Positions 5,939 to 9,614 of a DNA stretch of 9,614 nucleotides are shown here, piece by piece. Made by a program: the position numbers and the translations under genes. The notes beneath the pieces are model-generated. The model did not search any database. It was given only the letters and a program-made list of their open reading frames with translations, and was not told the origin of the DNA. The stretch is taken from contig JAKACF010000099.1 in assembly GCA_021821585.1 (NCBI GenBank), forward strand, positions 1 through 9,614, given 5' to 3'. Positions within the stretch are counted from its first letter, which is position 1, and every line of letters begins with the position of its first letter. This stretch comes from Actinomycetes bacterium (lineage in GTDB: Bacteria; Actinomycetota; Acidimicrobiia; Acidimicrobiales; Bog-793).

Positions 5939-7038
5939 CCCTCCAGGGCCGCCAGCTGCGCCGGGAGCTCTCTGCCGGCCAGGACGTCCAGCAGCGCCCG
6001 GACCTCCACCGTGCCGACGAGCGAGCGGGGGATGTGCAGCTCGGAGAGCTCATGCTGCCAGGCCACGAACTCGAGGCCGTAGGCGAGCGCGGCAGGCTCG
6101 CAGGTGACGGCGGCATCGACCATGCCGGAGGCGATGCCGGAGGCGGCGAGGAGGTGGGCGCTCGCCTCGGTGGCGTACCCCTTGACCTGATCGGCGTCGA
6201 GCTTCAGACGGCTGAGCTCGGAGTCGAGGAGGCGGCGGGCCTCCGAGCCTGCCGGGCGGTTGACGATGCGAAGGCCGTGGTGCACCACGTCAGCGAGGTC
6301 ACGGACCCTGCCGCGGTGGCGCGGGTGGATGGCGAGGCCCTCCCGCCAGGAGGCGAAGCCGACGATCTCGATGCCGGGGCGGGCACGGGTGCGGGTCTCG
6401 ATCCCTCGGTGCAGGGCGGCGGCATGCACCGCTCCCGCCTCGAGGAGCTCGAGTGCGGAGGAGTTGTGGCTTGACCACCATGCGAGGTTGACCGCGGGCT
6501 CATGGCGCTGGAGCGGCCCGAGCAGAAGGGCGAGGGCCGGATCGCAGCCGGCGACCGCGAGGGTCGGAGTCGGAGCGGCGACACGGCGCACCTCGATATC
6601 CCTCGAGCGGTTTCCTCGCGGACGCGGACCGCCGCCGTTGGATGGGTCGACGGCGACCGGACCCGCCGCGAGTGCGGGCACGAAGCCGGGGACCATCGTG
6701 TGGTCGCCGGTGAGCGGGAACGCGACGACGTCACCGGCAACCTCGGCGAGCAGCAGCCTTCCGTCGTCGCCGCTCATCGGCGGGTCGGGCAGCACGGCGA
6801 GACGGCTGCGAACGGGTGGGGACTCGGCCGCCGATCCGAACAGCTCCTCGACGGTCGAGTCGAGGGCGCTCGCGAGGGAGAGGGCGACGTCGAGCGAGGG
6901 CGACCATCGACCCGACTCGATACCGGAGATCGCCTGGCGGGTGACCCCCGCCGTCCGGGCGAGGTCGCCCTGTGACAGCCCTCGGGCGAGTCTGGTCAAC
7001 CTCAGTCGGTCATCTGATTGCCGTCTCGCCTCGGTCAC
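5899..7038 (-). CDS. XRE-family repressor fused to a periplasmic-binding-protein-like sensor domain
   Basis: The 379-residue protein begins with an XRE/Cro helix-turn-helix (about 12-66: RLTRLARGLSQGDLARTAGV, TRQAISGIESGRWSPSL, ALDSTVEELF). From about 155 to 345 it carries a cytoplasmic ligand-binding domain related to substrate-binding proteins of the PBP-like (PF12727) type. Blocks seen are LAVAGCDPALALL, ALHRGIE, GFASWREGLAIHP, RIVNRPAGSEARRLLD, GYATEASAHLLAASGIASG and LEFVAWQHELSELHIPRS. Such fusions accompany molybdate or tungstate transporters and are thought to sense the oxyanion or a molybdopterin-related ligand. Being the last gene of a WtpA-type transporter operon fits that role. 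The start at 7038 is chosen because GGGAGG lies 7 nt upstream. It overlaps the ATPase gene by 29 nt and the cyclase gene by 40 nt (convergent). Any operator it binds is likely upstream of the binding-protein gene, outside the window. Confidence 0.88.
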   Translation of the reverse strand: MTEARRQSDDRLRLTRLARGLSQGDLARTAGVTRQAISGIESGRWSPSLDVALSLASALDSTVEELFGSAAESPPVRSRLAVLPDPPMSGDDGRLLLAEVAGDVVAFPLTGDHTMVPGFVPALAAGPVAVDPSNGGGPRPRGNRSRDIEVRRVAAPTPTLAVAGCDPALALLLGPLQRHEPAVNLAWWSSHNSSALELLEAGAVHAAALHRGIETRTRARPGIEIVGFASWREGLAIHPRHRGRVRDLADVVHHGLRIVNRPAGSEARRLLDSELSRLKLDADQVKGYATEASAHLLAASGIASGMVDAAVTCEPAALAYGLEFVAWQHELSELHIPRSLVGTVEVRALLDVLAGRELPAQLAALEGYDADPCGRILAA

Positions 7039-8137
7039 TCGATTGCCTCCCTGCTGCACACTGACGTGCGCTCTCGCTGGCGACGACTGGTGGGGTGAGC
7101 ACCGTCGCAAGTAGCTCCTTACCCACGGTTACCGGTCGGTCTACCAGAATCGAAAGGTCGCAGGTCGAGGCTGCTGTCCATTCACCGCCAACTGTGCCGA
7201 GCACCGGCGATCCGGCCTGCACCGTCATGGTGACCTCGAAGCTGCTGCGGTCGGGTGTCGAGGAGGTGACGATCCCGCTCACGACCCAGCCCTCGGCCGG
7301 GAAGGGCCCGATCCTGACCCTCGCCGGATCGACGGCGGCGGTGAGCACGGTCGCCGCTCGGTCGTGCCCGCTCCCGACGACGCTCAGGAAGCAGCGGTAG
7401 CCGAGCACCTCCGCCGCCCGCCGGCTCGGCGGATGGGCGACCACCTCGGAGGGGCCGTCGACCGCCAGGATCTCGCCGTCGTCCATGACCGCCACCCGGT
7501 CGCCGAAGCTCTGAGCCTCCTTCAGGTCGTGGGTGACGAGCAGGACGGCGGCTCCCTCCTCGCTCGCCCGAGCCCGTATCGCTGCCCAGCAGGTCGCGCG
7601 GGCACTGGCGTCGAGGGCCGACAACGGCTCGTCGAGGAGCAGGACGGAGAACCGGCGGGCGAGCGCTCTGGCGAGGGCCACCCGTTGGGCCTGGCCTCCC
7701 GAGAGGTCCCGGGGTCGCGCCCGGCGGTGGGGCATCAGCCCCAGGTCGTGCAGGAGGGCGGCCACTCTTGAAGACAGGGCGGCTCCGTAAGAGACGTTCT
7801 GCTCGACGTCGAGGTGCGGGAACAGCGCGGGTGGCTGGCGGACGAGCGAGACGGCCGCGATCGCTCCAGGGGTCGGCCCACCAGCCCGCAGGCGGCTCCA
7901 GAGGCGGCGGGACCCGGGCTGCGCCTCGGGGAGGGAGAGTCGGAGCGGGCCGAGGTGCGCGCCTCCACGTGCCGGCTCGGCGAGTCCGGCGACCACCTCG
8001 AGGAGCGTCGTCTTCCCGGCGCCGGAAGGGCCGAAGAGCGCCACTCGCTCGCCGGCCTCGACTCGGAGCCTGGCGGAGACCTCGAAGTGACGGCGCGGGA
8101 CCGTGACATCGATCTCGAGGGCTCGGGTGCCGGTCAT
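7010..8137 (-). CDS. ABC transporter ATP-binding protein, molybdate/tungstate type
   Basis: The 375-residue ATPase powers the transporter encoded just upstream. It has Walker A GPSGAGKTT (36-44), Q-loop Gln101 (VRQPPALFPHLDVEQNV), signature LSGGQ (145-149), Walker B VLLLDEP (165-171), D-loop SALD (173-176) and switch His203 (LVTHD). Residues about 260-350 form a weakly conserved TOBE-like C-terminal domain, and the last 25 residues are polar. The LFPHLDVEQNV helical region and the gene order match the CysA/ModC/WtpC branch. The distance from the Walker A Lys to the Q-loop Gln is 59 residues, against about 40 in MalK, because of an Arg/Gly/Pro-rich insert near 72-92. Its ATG overlaps the permease stop (ATGA), implying coupled translation, and its 3' end overlaps the regulator start. 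Transport specificity is inferred from the neighbouring binding protein. Confidence 0.92.
   Translation of the reverse strand: MTGTRALEIDVTVPRRHFEVSARLRVEAGERVALFGPSGAGKTTLLEVVAGLAEPARGGAHLGPLRLSLPEAQPGSRRLWSRLRAGGPTPGAIAAVSLVRQPPALFPHLDVEQNVSYGAALSSRVAALLHDLGLMPHRRARPRDLSGGQAQRVALARALARRFSVLLLDEPLSALDASARATCWAAIRARASEEGAAVLLVTHDLKEAQSFGDRVAVMDDGEILAVDGPSEVVAHPPSRRAAEVLGYRCFLSVVGSGHDRAATVLTAAVDPARVRIGPFPAEGWVVSGIVTSSTPDRSSFEVTMTVQAGSPVLGTVGGEWTAASTCDLSILVDRPVTVGKELLATVLTPPVVASESARQCAAGRQSSDRGETAIR
7046..7051 (-). promoter_or_regulatory. Ribosome binding site that sets the regulator start
   Basis: On the reverse strand GGGAGG precedes the GTG at 7038 by 7 nt. It lies inside the end of the ATPase gene. 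It excludes the longer frame reaching 7110 and shows the regulator is translated from within the transporter message. Confidence 0.75.
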
Positions 8138-9006
8138 CGCCGTCGGCCACCTTCGGGTCCTCCCACCATGGCGACGAGAGGCTCGAGGGGGGGTTCCCGG
8201 CGACCGATGCGGCCGTCCGCCCTGGCGCTCCACAAGAGGGCGAGGAGGGGGAGGGGCAGCACGGCGATGACGAGCAGGAGGCCGTAGGGGAGCGCACCGG
8301 AGAGACCGAAGGACTGCAGCCCCGTGTCGATGGCCATCGGGAGGCCCGGAGGGTTGTACGCGACGATGATGACCGCCCCGAAGGCCCCCATGGCCCGGGC
8401 CCAGGCGATGGCCAGCCCGGCCGCCAGGCCCGGGGCCGAGAGAGGCAGCGTCACCTTTCGGAACACCTGCAGCGGGCGGTCGCCGAGCAGCACCGCCTCC
8501 TGCTCGAGGCGCTCGTCGACCGAGGAGAAGGCGGCGTGCGCCGCCAGCACGAAGTAGGGGGCGGACTCGTAGAACTCGGCGACGACGAGTGCGAAGAAGG
8601 TGTTGATCCCGAACACGTTCGGGTTGATGCGGTCGAGCAGCCCACCGACGGGCGAGCTCGGGCCGATGAGGAAGATGAGGAGCAGGCCGATCACGAGCGG
8701 TGGCATCGCGAGCGGGACGACCAGTCCGGCCTTCACCAGTCCCGAGAGGGGCAGGCGGTGTCGGGCGAGCAGGTAGCCGAGCGGGGTACCGAGCCCGATC
8801 ATGAGCCCGAGCGCGATCCCGCTCGCGACCAGCGAGCGCCACAGGGGCCCGAGGCCGGGGCTGCCGGGCTCGGTGAAGGCGTGCCCGATGCCCCGCGGCG
8901 AGATGTGCGCGAGCAGCTCGAACAGCGGCGCGAGGAGGACGGCCCAGCAGACGAGCGCCGCCAGCAGGGCGACGGCCGTGCTCGAGCGCCGGGCGACGGT
9001 GGTCAC
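8134..9006 (-). CDS. ABC transporter permease, molybdate/tungstate (ModB/WtpB) type
   Basis: The 290-residue integral membrane protein has hydrophobic segments near residues 10-33, 58-80, 90-115, 133-158, 195-216 and 238-260, consistent with about six spans. The cytoplasmic EAA loop that contacts the ATPase is LEQEAVLLGDRPLQVFRKVTLPLSAPGL-like at about 167-194. The span after it contains RAMGAFGAVIIV and then AYNPPGLPMAIDTGLQSFG, the arrangement typical of ModB/WtpB permeases (usually GEFGA). The size is normal. The gene starts with GTG at 9006, overlapping the binding-protein stop by 4 nt (GTGA), with GAGGTG 8 nt upstream. It ends in an Arg-rich cytoplasmic tail (EGGRRR) whose stop overlaps the ATPase start. 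It forms the oxyanion channel with its neighbours; molybdate, tungstate or both cannot be resolved from the permease. Confidence 0.9.
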   Translation of the reverse strand: MTTVARRSSTAVALLAALVCWAVLLAPLFELLAHISPRGIGHAFTEPGSPGLGPLWRSLVASGIALGLMIGLGTPLGYLLARHRLPLSGLVKAGLVVPLAMPPLVIGLLLIFLIGPSSPVGGLLDRINPNVFGINTFFALVVAEFYESAPYFVLAAHAAFSSVDERLEQEAVLLGDRPLQVFRKVTLPLSAPGLAAGLAIAWARAMGAFGAVIIVAYNPPGLPMAIDTGLQSFGLSGALPYGLLLVIAVLPLPLLALLWSARADGRIGRREPPLEPLVAMVGGPEGGRRR

Positions 9007-9614
9007 CCGGTCGACACCTCGCCCCCGAGGCGCCGGAAGGCGTTGAGCACCTGGCGGGGAAGGACGCCGGCGGCGCTCTTGTAGCCGGGCGCGAGGCGGA
9101 GCTCGGGGGCGACGAGGCGGTAGCCAGCCCGCTTCAACAGGCTCTGGCCTCGCGGGGAGAGGAGGAAGGCGAGGAAGGCGTGGTCGGCCGCCGTGTTCGC
9201 TTTCTCCGTCGACTGTCCCGGGGGAGGCGACACCAGGGTGGCGTCGAGGGTGATGAGGCCACCGGGGAAGCGCTGCCCGTTCGCCAGGCGCAGCTGGACG
9301 CTCGAGTAGGAGCGAAGCTGACTCGGATCGGCGAAGTCGAGGCTCGGCGGCAAGGAGATGTAGTCGAGGTGGTACTGGCGAGCCTCAGTGAGGAAGTCGC
9401 TTCCGGCGTCCACGCTCCCCGACGCGATCGCAGTGGGGAGTGCCACCTCGTCGTAGATCTGTGTCGCCGTCCCGACGGTGTTCCCCGTCGAGGTACCAAG
9501 GATCCGGGTGGCCGTTCCCTTTCCGAGGTGGAGCTCCTGTGCCGCCCGGCTGACCATGAGCATGAAGAAGCCGCCCTGCGGATCGACGTTGGGATCGGTC
9601 CGGCCGAGGCGGAA
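9003..9614 (-). CDS. wtpA: WtpA/ModA-like tungstate/molybdate-binding protein, C-terminal part (5' end beyond window)
   Basis: The last 203 residues of an extracytoplasmic solute-binding protein are present; signal peptide and first lobe lie beyond the window. The fragment opens with GRTDPNVDPQGGFF, the second-lobe block of WtpA/ModA proteins (often NPDLDPCGYR). It continues with IASGSVDAGSDFLTEARQ and LDYISLPPSLDFADPSQLRS, which line up without gaps with the WtpA pattern of SGxxDYxFEYRSVAVQ and YIxLPxEINLxDP as I recall it. The oxyanion-binding carboxylates of the archaeal protein, an Asp and a Glu, correspond to Asp11 and Asp56 of this fragment. Towards the end, HAFLAFLLSPRGQSLLKRAGYRLVAPEL is the usual closing helix. 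It captures the oxyanion outside the membrane and delivers it to the permease. Phosphate or sulfate binding is less likely because of the DPNVDPQG block. Confidence 0.82.
   Translation of the reverse strand, partial: FRLGRTDPNVDPQGGFFMLMVSRAAQELHLGKGTATRILGTSTGNTVGTATQIYDEVALPTAIASGSVDAGSDFLTEARQYHLDYISLPPSLDFADPSQLRSYSSVQLRLANGQRFPGGLITLDATLVSPPPGQSTEKANTAADHAFLAFLLSPRGQSLLKRAGYRLVAPELRLAPGYKSAAGVLPRQVLNAFRRLGGEVSTG
9015..9020 (-). promoter_or_regulatory. Ribosome binding site for the permease start
   Basis: On the reverse strand GAGGTG lies 8 nt before the GTG at 9006, inside the 3' end of the binding-protein gene. It supports the GTG start and the 4-nt overlap. Confidence 0.55.

Noticed and set aside
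5074..6474. 466-residue plus-strand frame over the cyclase and regulator
   Set aside because: It is Arg/Gly-rich out-of-frame translation of the cyclase continuing into antisense of the regulator; no domain is recognisable.
7039..7110. Longer N-terminus of the XRE regulator starting at 7110
   Set aside because: The extra 24 residues lie inside the ATPase frame and precede the GGGAGG that serves the GTG at 7038; the helix-turn-helix begins soon after that start.

Overview
The window is about 70% G+C DNA with compact gene packing, several GTG starts, a histone-like HU protein carrying a long Lys/Ala/Pro tail, a CofC/FbiD-type F420 biosynthesis enzyme and an Rv1264-type adenylate cyclase. Together these point to an actinobacterium (Actinomycetota). 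An acidimicrobial or related lineage is possible, but that is inference. I see no transposase, tRNA, rRNA, CRISPR array or phage gene. It reads as a chromosomal housekeeping/transport region.

Left part (1-2102): the N-terminal part of an FtsX/MacB-type ABC permease runs leftward off the window. It is divergent, across about 84 bp, from a complete AMP-forming acyl-CoA synthetase that ends at a clear intrinsic terminator. Next is a rightward HU gene (2296-2919) with a good promoter candidate, a strong ribosome binding site and a tail built from exact 30-bp DNA repeats. An 18-bp perfect hairpin separates it from the converging gene.

Middle (2995-5938): a leftward pair encodes CofC/FbiD (F420 precursor guanylyltransferase) and, downstream of it, a PIG-L/LmbE-family Zn deacetylase. 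Divergent from this pair is a rightward class III adenylate cyclase with an N-terminal Rv1264-like regulatory domain and a complete set of catalytic residues.

Right part (5899-9614, leftward): a tightly overlapping operon encodes a WtpA/ModA-like tungstate/molybdate-binding protein (truncated by the window end), its permease, its ATPase, and last an XRE-type repressor fused to a periplasmic-binding-protein-like sensor domain. The genes overlap by 4, 4 and 29 nt, so the sensor/regulator is probably made together with the transporter it is likely to control. The 3' end of the regulator gene overlaps the 3' end of the adenylate cyclase gene by 40 nt in convergent orientation. This oxyanion uptake-plus-sensor cassette is the most interesting unit in the window. 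It looks like a variant of a known arrangement rather than a wholly new system.
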